Shown in pieces: positions 1 to 9,314 of a DNA stretch of 48,708 nt (position 1 is the stretch's first letter; every line of letters begins with the position of its first letter). The notes beneath the pieces are model-generated. The model did no database searches. It was not told the origin of the DNA and saw only the letters and a list, made by a program, of their open reading frames with translations. The DNA comes from an uncultured Clostridia bacterium (lineage in GTDB: Bacteria > Bacillota > Clostridia > TANB77 > CAG-508): assembly GCA_947627105.1 (NCBI GenBank), contig CANQUT010000008.1:1-48708 (forward strand). Direction: 5' to 3'. A program made the position numbers and the translations under genes.

Positions 1-74
<74 letters not shown>

Positions 75-105
75 ATTATTATAAGGAAGCCATAAATAAC
101 AATTT

Positions 106-196
106 GGAGGCTTACCCAAGTGGTTGAAGGGGACAGTTTGCTAAACTGTTAGGGTTCGTAAGGGCCGCGAGGGTTCAAATCCCTCAGCTTCCGCCA
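106..196 (+). tRNA. tRNA-Ser(GCT)
   Basis: Complete class II tRNA. Acceptor GGAGGCT pairs with AGCTTCC, with one G-T wobble. The anticodon stem CAGTT/AACTG region closes the loop TTGCTAA, giving anticodon GCT (reads AGC/AGT). A long variable arm and an encoded CCA are present. It follows the tRNA-Ser(TGA) by about 30 bp, so the two probably form one transcript. Confidence 0.95.
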
Positions 197-200
197 AAAG

Positions 201-226
201 TAGTAGATTTTCTACTATTTTTTTTG
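201..226 (+). terminator. Rho-independent terminator of the tRNA-Ser pair
   Basis: The hairpin TAGTAGA-TTT-TCTACTA is followed by a run of eight or more T, directly after the CCA of tRNA-Ser(GCT). Confidence 0.85.
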
Positions 227-2220
227 TGTCTAAATATAGATAATAGATTTATTTAAATTAATAATTATTATATTGACATCTTAAAATTAATTTTAAGATG
301 TTTATATTTTTTATAGGAAATTATATATATAAAAATTAAAAGCTCTTAAAAACGAATTATATGAGATAGAAATTTATATATAAATTATAAGACAATTATA
401 GAGCAAACATAATAAATATTATGCGAAAGGTAATCTTAAAAAATTTAAATAGAACAAAACATTAATATAAAACTAAATATTTTAAATAAGGATATGTCAA
501 ATGGACAATTATCAGAAAATACGATTTATATAAATAATTATATTAATATAAAAAGTTTGAAGTGTCTTTTATAAAATAAATACAAAATTTATAAAAAAGT
601 AAAGATATATTTTTATAAAAGTGTATGGGAATAAAGAAGTTATAGATTTTATTAAGAATAATTTAAAAAAACAATACAAGTAAACATAAAATTATTAACA
701 TTAAAATCAAGTAAAAAATTTGAAGAAGAGAATATAAAAATTAAAAGAAAAAATGACAATTTGACATTTTAGAACAAATAACAATTTTATTGCTGCTTTA
801 TATAAATTTTTTCTAAATTTATATTTCCAAAATAAAAATATATTAAAAACTAGTATAAGACATTTATAAATTTTTTAAAATATAAATTAATTATTAAAAA
901 AATAAAAAATAATTATATTAAAAATAAATAATTAGAAATAAATAAAATAGAAATAAAAATTTAATTAAAAGATAATAAGTAAAATGATAAATAAAAAATA
1001 ACAAAAATAGTAAATAAGAAGTAAAAATATTAAAAAATTATTAATAAAATATATATTAAATTTATATTTTAATAATTAATACGATAAAAATAGATTTATA
1101 TTTTTATAAAATAAAAAATAAATAAAATTAAAACAAAGAAGAGATTTTATTAATTACAAAAAGACAAATAAATATATTTGAAAAATACAAAGTAAAATTT
1201 CCACATTTTATAGCAATTATTGCAAAAGAATAAAATTTATTATAATTATAGTGATATTTTTATAAAAAAATAGCCTGTATACCTTCGGAATAAAAGAGAA
1301 CATTAAAAATTAAATTTTAATAAGAAATTTTAAAAGAAAGAACCATAATGAGTTAACAATAATTAAAATAACAAATAGAAGCTAAAATTTTGATTTATAA
1401 ATGTGAAAATATAAAAAATAATTTACTATTTGGCAAACAATATAATAAAAGCTCATTTTAAATTTAAGCATATATAAAATTATATGTAATAAAATAATAA
1501 TTAAAATTATGTTAAAAAATTTAAATTATTATTTATAAAATTTAATTCTAAAAATAAAAAATGAATTATAAAGAAAATAAAAGAAAATAAAATAAAAATA
1601 AATTTAAAATAAAAATTATTATTTAATAATAATTAAAAAAATATTTATTCATAATAAATATTTTAATTTTAAATTAAAATTATTAAATAATTAATTAAAT
1701 ACATAATAAAAAAATTATTTTATATTAATTTTATATTTTAAAAAGTAGCAGAATGATTAAAGCTATTTTTATATATTTATAAAATAGAAGTAAGTTCAAG
1801 ATATCACTTGACAAAAAAGCAAATAATAAAATAAGCTTCAAACTCAATTCTTATCATAGAAATTTTCATTATAACTATATTTGTATAAAATTAATATATA
1901 AAAGTATAAAAAAATAAGAAAAAATATTTCATAAATCCTTCGGAATAGTAAAAAAAGAAAAAAATATAAAAAAAGTAAAAAAAACAATTTAAAGTATACA
2001 TAAAATAAAAGAAAATATGATTTCATCCAAAATATAGAATATATGTATTAAAAAAATTGATAAATGCATTACAAATTGACAACAATATAATATTGAACAA
2101 AACCATATAAAAATCTTTTTTAATACTAATTTTAAATATGATTTTATATAAAATAAATCATTAAAATTATTTATAAAATTTTATTTTAATAATTATAAAA
2201 AGTTAATATTATTAAAATAA
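227..2220. other. 2-kb gene-free, extremely AT-rich region
   Basis: No credible gene is visible in either strand. The base composition is visibly more AT-rich than the genes around it. A second palindrome with arms ACATCTTAAAATT/AATTTTAAGATGT lies at 276-301 and is followed by a T-rich stretch. Short patches translate into plausible but broken peptides, for example VYGNKEVIDFIKNNLKKQYK near 623-685 and a patch near 1180-1230, each soon closed by stops. The most economical reading is decayed coding sequence. The only two CGG triplets (about 1285 and 1938) share the 11-mer CCTTCGGAATA. Confidence 0.5.
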
Positions 2221-2260
2221 AAAAATAATTATTGTAAAATATTTTACAATAATTATTTTT
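2221..2260 (-). terminator. Terminator of the dehydratase activase gene
   Basis: A perfect 20-bp palindrome is centred at 2240/2241. On the minus strand it is followed by a U-rich tract (2205-2220), 18 bp downstream of the stop codon of the large minus-strand gene. Confidence 0.85.
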
Positions 2261-2277
2261 TTATTAATTTTTATTAA

Positions 2278-5200
2278 TTAAATTTTAGATGATATTTTTT
2301 CATTAATTTTTTCTATATTTTCATTTTCTTTATTTATAGATTTTAATTCATTTTGTTTTTTCTTTAGATTATCTTTTGCAACAGTCATTAACAATTTAAT
2401 TCTATTTGTTTGATTTGCCTCACTTGCTCCTGGATCATAATCAATAGGTGAAATATTTGCTTCAGGGAATTTAGCTCTTATTGTTTTTATAACACCTTTT
2501 CCTACAACATGATTTGGAAGGCAAGCAAAAGGCTGTACACAAACAATATTAGGAATACCATGTTCAATGTATTCAATCATTTCAGCAGTTAAAAACCAAC
2601 CTTCACCAGTTTGATTTCCTATAGATAAAACATCTTTTACTTTAGTTTCTAATTCAAAAATATTGCAAGGTAGTAAATAGCCTTTTTTTGAATTAGAAAG
2701 AGCAATTCTAGCATCTTTTTCTAATAAATCGATTAATTTAATAGCTGCTTTAAATAATTTTGCTTTTACTTTATCTGTTTTAATTAATTGGTTGAAAGTA
2801 ATTTTATGAGTTGCAATAAATTTAATAAAGCCCATGAAGTCTGGAAGAATTACTTCTGCACCTTCTTCTTCGAGTTTTTCTGCAACAAAGTTGTTTCCAA
2901 AAGGATGATATTTAATTAAAACTTCTCCAACAATACCAACTTTTGGCTTTTCTATACTGGTATCTAACTCAACCTTTTCAAAATCTTCTACAATATCATA
3001 AATACTTTGTTTAAATTCTTTTAATGTAGATTTTTCTAATAATTTTTTACATTTTTCCATCCATTCATCAAATAGCTTTTGAGTTTCGCCTTTATGTACT
3101 TCATAAGCTCTATTTTTAGTAAGCATTTTTTGTAAAATATCAGCATAAACTACCATCTTTAATAATCTTTCAACTAAAGGCATAGTAATTTTAAAGCCTG
3201 GCATTTTTTCCATACCGACAACGTTAAATGATATAACAGGAATATTTTCAAAACCAGCATCTTTTAATGCCTTGCGAATAAAGCCAATATAATTAGTTGC
3301 TCTACATCCACCGCCTGTTTGAGACATAATTAATGCAGTTTTATTTAAATCATATTTTCCAGATTCTAATGCTTCAATCATTTGACCTGTTGTTAAAATA
3401 GATGGGTAGCAAGCATCATTATTTACATATTTAAGTCCTGTTTCTACAGTGTGTGCTGTGCATTCTCTTAATAATTCTACTTTGTAGCCACAAGAACGTA
3501 CTGCAGACTCTAATAATTCGAAGTGTATTGGAGCCATTTGTGGAATTAAAATAGTGTAGTCTTTTTTCATATCTTTAGTAAATATTTTTTTATTTACTTC
3601 GTAATTTCCGTTTCCTTTTTTTAATTCTTTATTTTGCTCTCTTTTTTTCATACTTGCAAGAAGTGAACGAATACGAATACGTACAGCTCCTAAATTATTG
3701 ATTTCATCTATTTTAATTAAAGTATACATTTTATCATAGCTATTTAATATTTCTTCTACTTGGTCAGTAGTTACAGCGTCAACACCGCATCCAAAAGAAT
3801 TTAATTGTACAAGCTCTAAGTTATCATGTTTTCCTACAAAATCTGCAGCAGCATAAAGTCTAGCATGAAATACCCATTGGTCAACAACACGAATAGGACG
3901 TTTTACTTCTGTTTGATTACAAATACTATCTTCTGTTAAAACACATAATCCAAGGCTTGTAATTAAAGTATCAATTCCATGATTAACTTCTGGGTCCACA
4001 TGATAAGGTCTACCTGCTAAAACAATACCTTTTACATTGTTTTTATTCATATAATCTAAGGCTTCCATACCCTTAGCTCTAATATCTTCTTTGCATTTTT
4101 GATATTCAGCTTCAGCTTTTTTAGCAGCTTCTAGCAATTCTTTTTTAGTGAAATTGTATTCTTTAAATTCAGGTAAATTTAAAATTGTTTCTGCTAATGT
4201 TTTTGGGTCAAATGGTAAAAATGGATTTAAAAATTTAACATCTTTTAACTCTTCAACATTATTTTTTAATACCTCAGAATATGAAATAACAATAGGACAG
4301 TTATAATGATTATCTGCTTTTTCATATTCTTTTCTAGAATAAGGCATACAAGGGTAGAATATAGTTTTTATACCACTTTTTATAAGTCCTACAATATGAC
4401 CATGTGAAAGTTTTGCTGGAAAACAAACTGATTCAGATGGCATACTTTCCATACCTTTTTCATAAGTTTTACGATTACTTTTTTCAGACAAAACTACACG
4501 AAAACCTAAATTGGTTAAAAATGTAAACCAAAATGGATAATCTTCATACATATTTAATACTCTTGGAATACCAATAATTCCACGCTTTGCATCTTTTTCA
4601 TCTAAAGGTGTATAACCAAAAATTCTTTCATATTTATATTTAATTAAATTTGGCAAATCTTTTTTACTTTCGTTTACAAGACCAGCACCTTTTTCGCAGC
4701 GGTTTCCTGAAATATATCTTGCACCATTATTAAATTTATTTATAGTTAATAAGCAATGATTTTCGCATCCATTGCAACGAACATGACTAATATCAATTTT
4801 TAAATTATCTAAGTCTTCCATTTTAGATAAAGTAGAAGTATATTCCATATCTAAATTTGCTTCATATTGTTCTTTGCTAAGAAGTGCTACACCATAGGCA
4901 CCCATTAAACCTGCAATGTCTGGTCTTACAACATTTCTACCAACAATTAATTCAAATGCTCTTAAAACTGCATCATTATAAAAAGTACCACCTTGTACAA
5001 CAATATGTGCACCTAAAGTTTTAACATCTCTTACCTTCATAACCTTTTGAATAGCATTTTTTATAACAGAATAAGAAAGTCCAGCAGAAATGTCACCTAC
5101 AGAGTAGCCTTCTTTTTGAGCTTGTTTAATTTTAGAGTTCATAAATACAGTACAACGTGAACCTAAATCTACTGGTCTACGTGCTTCTAAGGCTGAATTT

Positions 5201-6606
5201 ACAAATTCTTCAATAGATAAATTTAAGCTTTTAGCAAAAGTTTCAATAAAAGAGCCACAACCAGAAGAACAAGCTTCATTAAGCATAATATTATCAATAG
5301 CTCCATTTTTCATACGAATATATTTCATATCTTGTCCGCCAATATCTACAATGCTAGTAACATTAGGTAAAAATTCTTTAGCAGCAGTATAATGAGCTAT
5401 TGTTTCAATTTCATTTAAATCAACATTTAATGCAGTTTGAATTAGTCTTTCTCCATAACCAGTTACACCGCTATAACGAATTATAGCTTTTTCTGGTAAA
5501 ATGCTATATAACTGCTTTAACATTTTTATAACGCTTTCAAGAGGGTTACCTTCATTGCTACCATATAAAGAATATAGTAAAGTTCCTTCTTTATCTATTA
5601 CAACGAGTTTAGTAGTTGTTGAACCTGCATCAATTCCAACAAAACAATCTCCCTCGTAAGTTTTTAAATCACCTTTTTTTACAGTTTCTTTACTATGTCT
5701 TTCTTTAAATTCTTCATATTCTGCATCAATAGAAAATAAAGGAGAAAGAGGATGAGAAGTATCATCATGAGAAATACGTAACATTTGAATCTTACTTCTT
5801 AATTTTTCTACTGTTATAGGGTGTGAAGAGTTTACAGAATCAATAGCAGCACCCTTTGCAACTAATAAATGTGCTTCTTCTGGTATAATAATAGAATCTC
5901 CTTCTAAGTGTAAAGTTTCTATAAAACGTGCACGAAGCTCAGAAAGGTAGTTTAATGGGCCACCTAAAAAGGCTACTTTTCCACGAATAGGTCTTCCACA
6001 TGCTAATCCACTAATAGTTTGATTTACAACAGCTTGAAAAATAGAAGCGGCAATATCTTCTTTTGCAGCACCTTCATTTAAAAGAGGTTGCACATCAGTT
6101 TTAGCAAAAACTCCACATCTTGAAGCAATTGGGTAAATCATAGTGTGATTTTTAGCAAGTTCATTTAAGCCTGTTGGATCTGTGTGTAAAAGAGAAGCCA
6201 TTTGATCTATAAAAGCACCTGTACCACCAGCACAAGTTCCGTTCATACGTTGTTCAATAGATTTATCAAAGTAAATAATTTTAGCATCTTCGCCACCAAG
6301 TTCAATAACTACATCTGTTTGAGGAATATATTTTTCTACAGCTCTTTTGCAAGAAACAACTTCTTGAATAAAAGGTAAATCTAAAAATTTAGCAGCACTC
6401 ATAGCGCCAGAACCTGTTAAAGCTATACTAAATTCAGCATCTTCGTATTTATTTGCCAAATTTTCTAATACATTGCAAACAGTATTTTTAGTATCAGAAA
6501 AATGTCTTTGATAATCTGTATATAAAGTATTTAAATTTTCATCCATAATAACAATTTTAACTGTTGTAGAACCTACGTCTAGGCCAACATGTAATAACTG
6601 TTTCAT
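2278..6606 (-). CDS. Giant acyl-CoA dehydratase activase (tandem BcrAD/BadFG domains)
   Basis: A 1442-residue member of the 2-hydroxyacyl-CoA dehydratase activator (HgdC-like) family, in the long form that fuses two activator domains to DUF2229 and a C-terminal dehydratase-like region. The first ASKHA ATPase domain starts at once (GLDVGSTTVKIVIMD). It carries the two Cys contexts that in HgdC bridge a [4Fe-4S] cluster between subunits (NGTCAGGTGAF, SRCGVFAKTD). The second domain repeats the pattern (VGIDAGSTTTKLVVID, NEACSSGCGSF, SRCTVFMNS). Known activators drive ATP-dependent one-electron transfer to a dehydratase; the substrate of this long form is not known. I chose the ATG at 6606 because AAGGAGAT lies upstream, giving the start MKQLLHVG; an in-frame upstream ATG has no such site. 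It is monocistronic, with its own terminator. No dehydratase subunits are nearby. Confidence 0.9.
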   Translation of the reverse strand: MKQLLHVGLDVGSTTVKIVIMDENLNTLYTDYQRHFSDTKNTVCNVLENLANKYEDAEFSIALTGSGAMSAAKFLDLPFIQEVVSCKRAVEKYIPQTDVVIELGGEDAKIIYFDKSIEQRMNGTCAGGTGAFIDQMASLLHTDPTGLNELAKNHTMIYPIASRCGVFAKTDVQPLLNEGAAKEDIAASIFQAVVNQTISGLACGRPIRGKVAFLGGPLNYLSELRARFIETLHLEGDSIIIPEEAHLLVAKGAAIDSVNSSHPITVEKLRSKIQMLRISHDDTSHPLSPLFSIDAEYEEFKERHSKETVKKGDLKTYEGDCFVGIDAGSTTTKLVVIDKEGTLLYSLYGSNEGNPLESVIKMLKQLYSILPEKAIIRYSGVTGYGERLIQTALNVDLNEIETIAHYTAAKEFLPNVTSIVDIGGQDMKYIRMKNGAIDNIMLNEACSSGCGSFIETFAKSLNLSIEEFVNSALEARRPVDLGSRCTVFMNSKIKQAQKEGYSVGDISAGLSYSVIKNAIQKVMKVRDVKTLGAHIVVQGGTFYNDAVLRAFELIVGRNVVRPDIAGLMGAYGVALLSKEQYEANLDMEYTSTLSKMEDLDNLKIDISHVRCNGCENHCLLTINKFNNGARYISGNRCEKGAGLVNESKKDLPNLIKYKYERIFGYTPLDEKDAKRGIIGIPRVLNMYEDYPFWFTFLTNLGFRVVLSEKSNRKTYEKGMESMPSESVCFPAKLSHGHIVGLIKSGIKTIFYPCMPYSRKEYEKADNHYNCPIVISYSEVLKNNVEELKDVKFLNPFLPFDPKTLAETILNLPEFKEYNFTKKELLEAAKKAEAEYQKCKEDIRAKGMEALDYMNKNNVKGIVLAGRPYHVDPEVNHGIDTLITSLGLCVLTEDSICNQTEVKRPIRVVDQWVFHARLYAAADFVGKHDNLELVQLNSFGCGVDAVTTDQVEEILNSYDKMYTLIKIDEINNLGAVRIRIRSLLASMKKREQNKELKKGNGNYEVNKKIFTKDMKKDYTILIPQMAPIHFELLESAVRSCGYKVELLRECTAHTVETGLKYVNNDACYPSILTTGQMIEALESGKYDLNKTALIMSQTGGGCRATNYIGFIRKALKDAGFENIPVISFNVVGMEKMPGFKITMPLVERLLKMVVYADILQKMLTKNRAYEVHKGETQKLFDEWMEKCKKLLEKSTLKEFKQSIYDIVEDFEKVELDTSIEKPKVGIVGEVLIKYHPFGNNFVAEKLEEEGAEVILPDFMGFIKFIATHKITFNQLIKTDKVKAKLFKAAIKLIDLLEKDARIALSNSKKGYLLPCNIFELETKVKDVLSIGNQTGEGWFLTAEMIEYIEHGIPNIVCVQPFACLPNHVVGKGVIKTIRAKFPEANISPIDYDPGASEANQTNRIKLLMTVAKDNLKKKQNELKSINKENENIEKINEKISSKI

Positions 6607-6766
6607 AAAATATAATATCTCCTTTTTTATGTACAATTTTCATTTTAAATTTTATGATTATTACTTATGCAATAACACTTTAATTCTATACAAAAAATCT
6701 TAATTTGTCAATGTAAAAAGGTGGGAATAGATGGCTAAAACTGTGGTACTTGTAGGAATAAAAGAA

Positions 6767-6800
6767 ATAAAAAAAGAGGCTTCTATTTTAAGAAGCCTCT
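6767..6800 (-). terminator. Terminator downstream of tRNA(GAG)
   Basis: The hairpin GAGGCTTCT/AGAAGCCTC directly follows the tRNA 3' end on the minus strand and is followed there by a T-rich tract. Confidence 0.8.
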
Positions 6801-6878
6801 TGGTGCAGCTAGAAGGACTCGAACCTTCACAAGACCATCCCCCTCAAAGATGCGCTCTACCTTCTGAGCTATAGCTGC
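6801..6878 (-). tRNA. tRNA with anticodon GAG (Leu) but class I shape
   Basis: Acceptor GCAGCTA/TAGCTGC and T stem GAAGG/CCTTC pair perfectly. The D arm is GCTC-AGAAGGTA-GAGC, and CCA is encoded. The anticodon stem CATCT/GGATG (one G-U) closes the loop TTGAGGG, giving anticodon GAG for Leu CUC/CUU. Bacterial tRNA-Leu normally carries a long variable arm. Here only about seven unpaired bases (GTCTTGT) separate the anticodon and T stems, more than the usual five but no arm. The fold is intact, so it is probably expressed; the amino acid it carries is uncertain. Confidence 0.8.
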
Positions 6879-6962
6879 AAACAGTAAAAATATTACTAAA
6901 TTTATATTAACATAAAATAGATTTATTGTCAACTTTTATATATTTTTCTACAAATAAAATAT

Positions 6963-7000
6963 AAAAAAGGGCAAATGTTTTAAACCATTTACCCTTTTGT
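6963..7000 (-). terminator. Terminator of the Cys-rich small gene
   Basis: On the minus strand GGGTAAATGG and CATTTGCCC form a stem followed by T6, just past the stop codon at 7009. Confidence 0.85.
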
Positions 7001-7008
7001 ACCAGTAA

Positions 7009-7281
7009 CTACTGGCGCCAGTAAGAGCATTTTAATTTGCAGCCAAAACACCTTTCAGTACTGGGAGTTTCCCAAGCTTTCAAAGGGCAGTTAACTGACA
7101 CTCCTTCTCCGATTCTCTTATCAAGTTTGCTTTGATCTCGCCGGGATTTTTTCTCATCCCACTTTTCCTTGGCTTGATAGGATCTGTAGTAGTTCTTTTT
7201 GGCTTGCTTTTTCTTGTGCTCTGCGGAGTTTTGTTTTTTCTCTTTTTCTATTGCTTTTTTCCTACGTGACATAAAAAACAT
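7009..7281 (-). CDS. Small Lys/Arg-rich protein with C-terminal Cys cluster, GC-richer than neighbours
   Basis: A 90-residue ORF with a strong ribosome binding site (AGGAGGATG before the ATG) and its own terminator. The first ~55 residues are a charged, probably helical Lys/Glu/Arg stretch. The tail holds four Cys (NCPLKAWETP, RCFGCKLKC) that could bind a metal. I do not recognise the family. Its base composition is clearly higher in G+C than the genes around it, and it uses codons such as TCC and CTC that they avoid. It holds the only in-frame CGG (codon 47, 7141-7143) found in the window that is not at a frameshift site. Together these suggest recent transfer. A +1 shift at that CGG would lose the Cys cluster, so I read it straight through. 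Confidence 0.6.
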   Translation of the reverse strand: MFFMSRRKKAIEKEKKQNSAEHKKKQAKKNYYRSYQAKEKWDEKKSRRDQSKLDKRIGEGVSVNCPLKAWETPSTERCFGCKLKCSYWRQ

Positions 7282-7378
7282 CCTCCTTATATTCTTAATT
7301 TACTGTTTCAGTAAACATATTATATTTATAACATAGAATGCTAATTATTGCAAGCAATACCGTAAGTAATCTTTAGAA

Positions 7379-8042
7379 TTAAATATAAAGCAAATATTTA
7401 AAAATAAAAATAAAATGACATATACTTCCGAAGTAAAATAAAAATATGGAAAAGTTCATGAAAACCGAAATATTTATTTTTAAATTTTGGCCATTTTAAA
7501 CCATATAAAATTCCACCAATAGTATAAAAAATACCACCAACAAGAAGCCATATAAGAGAGCCTAAAGCATTTAAATTAATAAATGTAGTAACTAATGGGT
7601 ATGTAGCAACAATTACAGTCCAACCCATTGCTAAATAAAGCCCAGTAGTAAGCCACCTTGGCGCATTTAGCCAAAAAATAGTTAGAAAAACGCCTAATAT
7701 AGCAAGCCCCCATATTATACCAAAAATACTCCAACCCCAGCCTCCTCTTAAAGGACCTAAACAAATAGGAGTATAACTTGCTGCAATAAAAATGTAAATC
7801 ATTATATGATCAAACTTACGAAATACTTTAGTTCCAGTTTCTTTTAAATTTAATAAATGATACAAACTGCTAAAAGTATATAACAAAATTAAAGCTACGC
7901 CAAAAATAGTAAAGGAAACTATGTCCCAAGCACCTTCACCAAACTTAGCAGAATAAATAATTAAAAAAACTAGTCCTATAACCGCAAGTACAGCACCAAA
8001 AGCATGTGAAAAAAAGCTTACTGGATCCTTAATTTTTGTCAT
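7379..8042 (-). CDS. Hemolysin III / YqfA family membrane protein, +1 frameshift at CGG
   Basis: A seven-helix membrane protein of the HlyIII/PAQR-like family. It has the Ser-x-x-x-His motif (FSSLYHLL), an Asp (KFDHIMIYIF) and the C-terminal FHELFH motif. The zero frame reads to ...FILL-CGG and then ends in a non-family tail (RKYMSFYF...) at 7398. Skipping the C (position 7430 on the minus strand) gives LL-GSICHF and an intact seventh helix ending at 7379, for 220 residues. GS-x-CHF is what the family shows here. It is preceded by AAGGAGG-type spacing. Function beyond membrane integration is unclear; members have been linked to haemolysis and to membrane homeostasis. Confidence 0.85.
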
Positions 8043-8296
8043 AGAAATAAAACCTCCTTATACAAATAATAAAGTTTTGCTAATTTATGTAGATTATAAC
8101 TTACTTAATAAGTAACATATACTTTACTACAAATAGCTTTAAAAGTCAATCTTAAAATATGTAGTTTAATATTAGTAAACATAAATAATGTGCAATTTTA
8201 ATTAATAATAAATATTTTAAATAAAATTAGTTCTAAACCTTTTTAATTTTGAATAACAATAGACCAATAGTACAAGTTAAAAAGGAGAGTGTAAAA

Positions 8297-8875
8297 ATGA
8301 ATAAGAAGGTTTGGATTATTTTAGTAAGTGTTTTAGTTTTAGCAATTATAGGAATAGGTGTATATCTTTATATAATAAATAGAGAAGAAACGCCAATAAG
8401 TGAAATACAGCCACAAGAAGAAATTAGTGATGAACAAATGAGGCAAACTATAGTTACATTATATTACCAAAGCAAAGAAACAAAAGAATTAGTAGCAGAA
8501 GGAAGAATAGTAGATGTAAAAACTTTGTATGCAGACCCTTATGCAACTTTAGTAAATTTATTAATTGAAAATCCTAAAAATGAAAACTTAAAATCTTCAA
8601 TACCAACAGATACAAAAATATTAAAAGTAGAATTAAAAGGAGATATAGTATACATAGACTTTTCAAAAGAATTTATAGAAAATCACCAAGGAGGCCTAGA
8701 TGAAGAAAATGCTACTATTTATTCAATAGTTAATACATTAACAGAATTAAATGAAGTAAGTGGAGTTAAAATATTAATTAATGGAAAAGAAAATCAAAAT
8801 TTTAAAGATAATATTATTAGCTTTAAAGATCCATTTACTAGAAATGAAAGTCTAATAAAAACTAATATATTATAA
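8297..8875 (+). CDS. GerMN-domain membrane-anchored protein
   Basis: 192 residues. An N-terminal membrane segment (VWIILVSVLVLAIIGIGVYLY) is followed by a linker and a GerMN domain, with the typical TLYYQ start and a LKVELKGDIVYIDFS strand pair. GerMN domains occur in the spore germination/sporulation protein GerM and in LpqB-like lipoproteins. I chose the ATG at 8297 because AAAGGAG lies 10 bases upstream; an upstream in-frame ATG at 8249 has no such site. A role at the cell surface in sporulation or envelope growth is inferred. Confidence 0.75.
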   Translation: MNKKVWIILVSVLVLAIIGIGVYLYIINREETPISEIQPQEEISDEQMRQTIVTLYYQSKETKELVAEGRIVDVKTLYADPYATLVNLLIENPKNENLKSSIPTDTKILKVELKGDIVYIDFSKEFIENHQGGLDEENATIYSIVNTLTELNEVSGVKILINGKENQNFKDNIISFKDPFTRNESLIKTNIL

Positions 8876-8904
8876 AAATTATTATTACTATACATAATTA
8901 TATT

Positions 8905-9025
8905 AAAGCTAGAATAGTACTATTTTTCGCAGTTTTGAGAGGTCCCGTTCTGAACCTACTTCTTTGAATTTAACTTCTGCAACGGGCAATTTGAAAAACA
9001 AGAAAACTAGTACTATTCTAGCTTT
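8905..9025 (+). repeat. Dispersed ~121-bp hairpin element, copy 1
   Basis: Perfect 18-bp terminal inverted repeats AAAGCTAGAATAGTACTA/TAGTACTATTCTAGCTTT enclose conserved arms. An inner stem CCCGTT/AACGGG closes a divergent 31-nt loop. Three further copies lie at 15633, 28035 and 41646. It sits between two 3' ends, the GerMN gene (+) and the small minus-strand gene. Confidence 0.9.
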
Positions 9026-9039
9026 TAATTATAAAATCA

Positions 9040-9186
9040 TTATCTTTTTATAATATTATAAAGTTTTAAACCTTTTGAAATATCTTTAATATTTCTTAAA
9101 AAATGCTCAACTTCGAAAAGAGAATTAAACATATTCTCTTTTCTTTTTTTAAAATCAATTTTTTCTTTTTTACCTCTGTTTTCCAT
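9040..9186 (-). CDS. Small basic protein of 48 residues
   Basis: ORF on the minus strand, MENRGKKEKIDFKKRKEN to KLYNIIKR. A GGGTGAT site lies about five bases before the ATG. The first 16 residues are strongly basic and the rest is an amphipathic helix-like segment (MFNSLFEVEHFL, IKDISKGLKLYN). The coding pattern is better than chance for this AT-rich sequence. I do not recognise it. It converges on repeat copy 1. Confidence 0.55.
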   Translation of the reverse strand: MENRGKKEKIDFKKRKENMFNSLFEVEHFLRNIKDISKGLKLYNIIKR

Positions 9187-9314
9187 AAGAATCACCCACA
9201 ATTAATATATTTTATGAAAATAATTTAAAATAGTGACATTTTATGATATAGTATATTAAGTATATAAAACATTTAATAAAAGGCTAAAAAATAATTACAA
9301 GGAATGGCAAAAAT

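Noticed and set aside
1844..2026. Minus-strand ORF of 60 residues
   Set aside because: It is a low-complexity Phe/Leu/Tyr string that arises from AT-rich sequence, without a ribosome binding site.
6730..6872. Plus-strand ORF starting ATGGCTAAAACTGTG
   Set aside because: Most of it is antisense to the tRNA(GAG) gene and its terminator.
6801..6878. Proposing the GAG tRNA as the decoder of CGGN
   Set aside because: Its anticodon loop has no CCG and cannot pair with CGG; only slippage at a preceding CUU is conceivable.
7141..7143. A sixth frameshift in the Cys-rich ORF
   Set aside because: The shifted frame loses the C-terminal Cys cluster, gives no Gly-Ser pair (it gives GGC GAG) and yields an unrelated tail.
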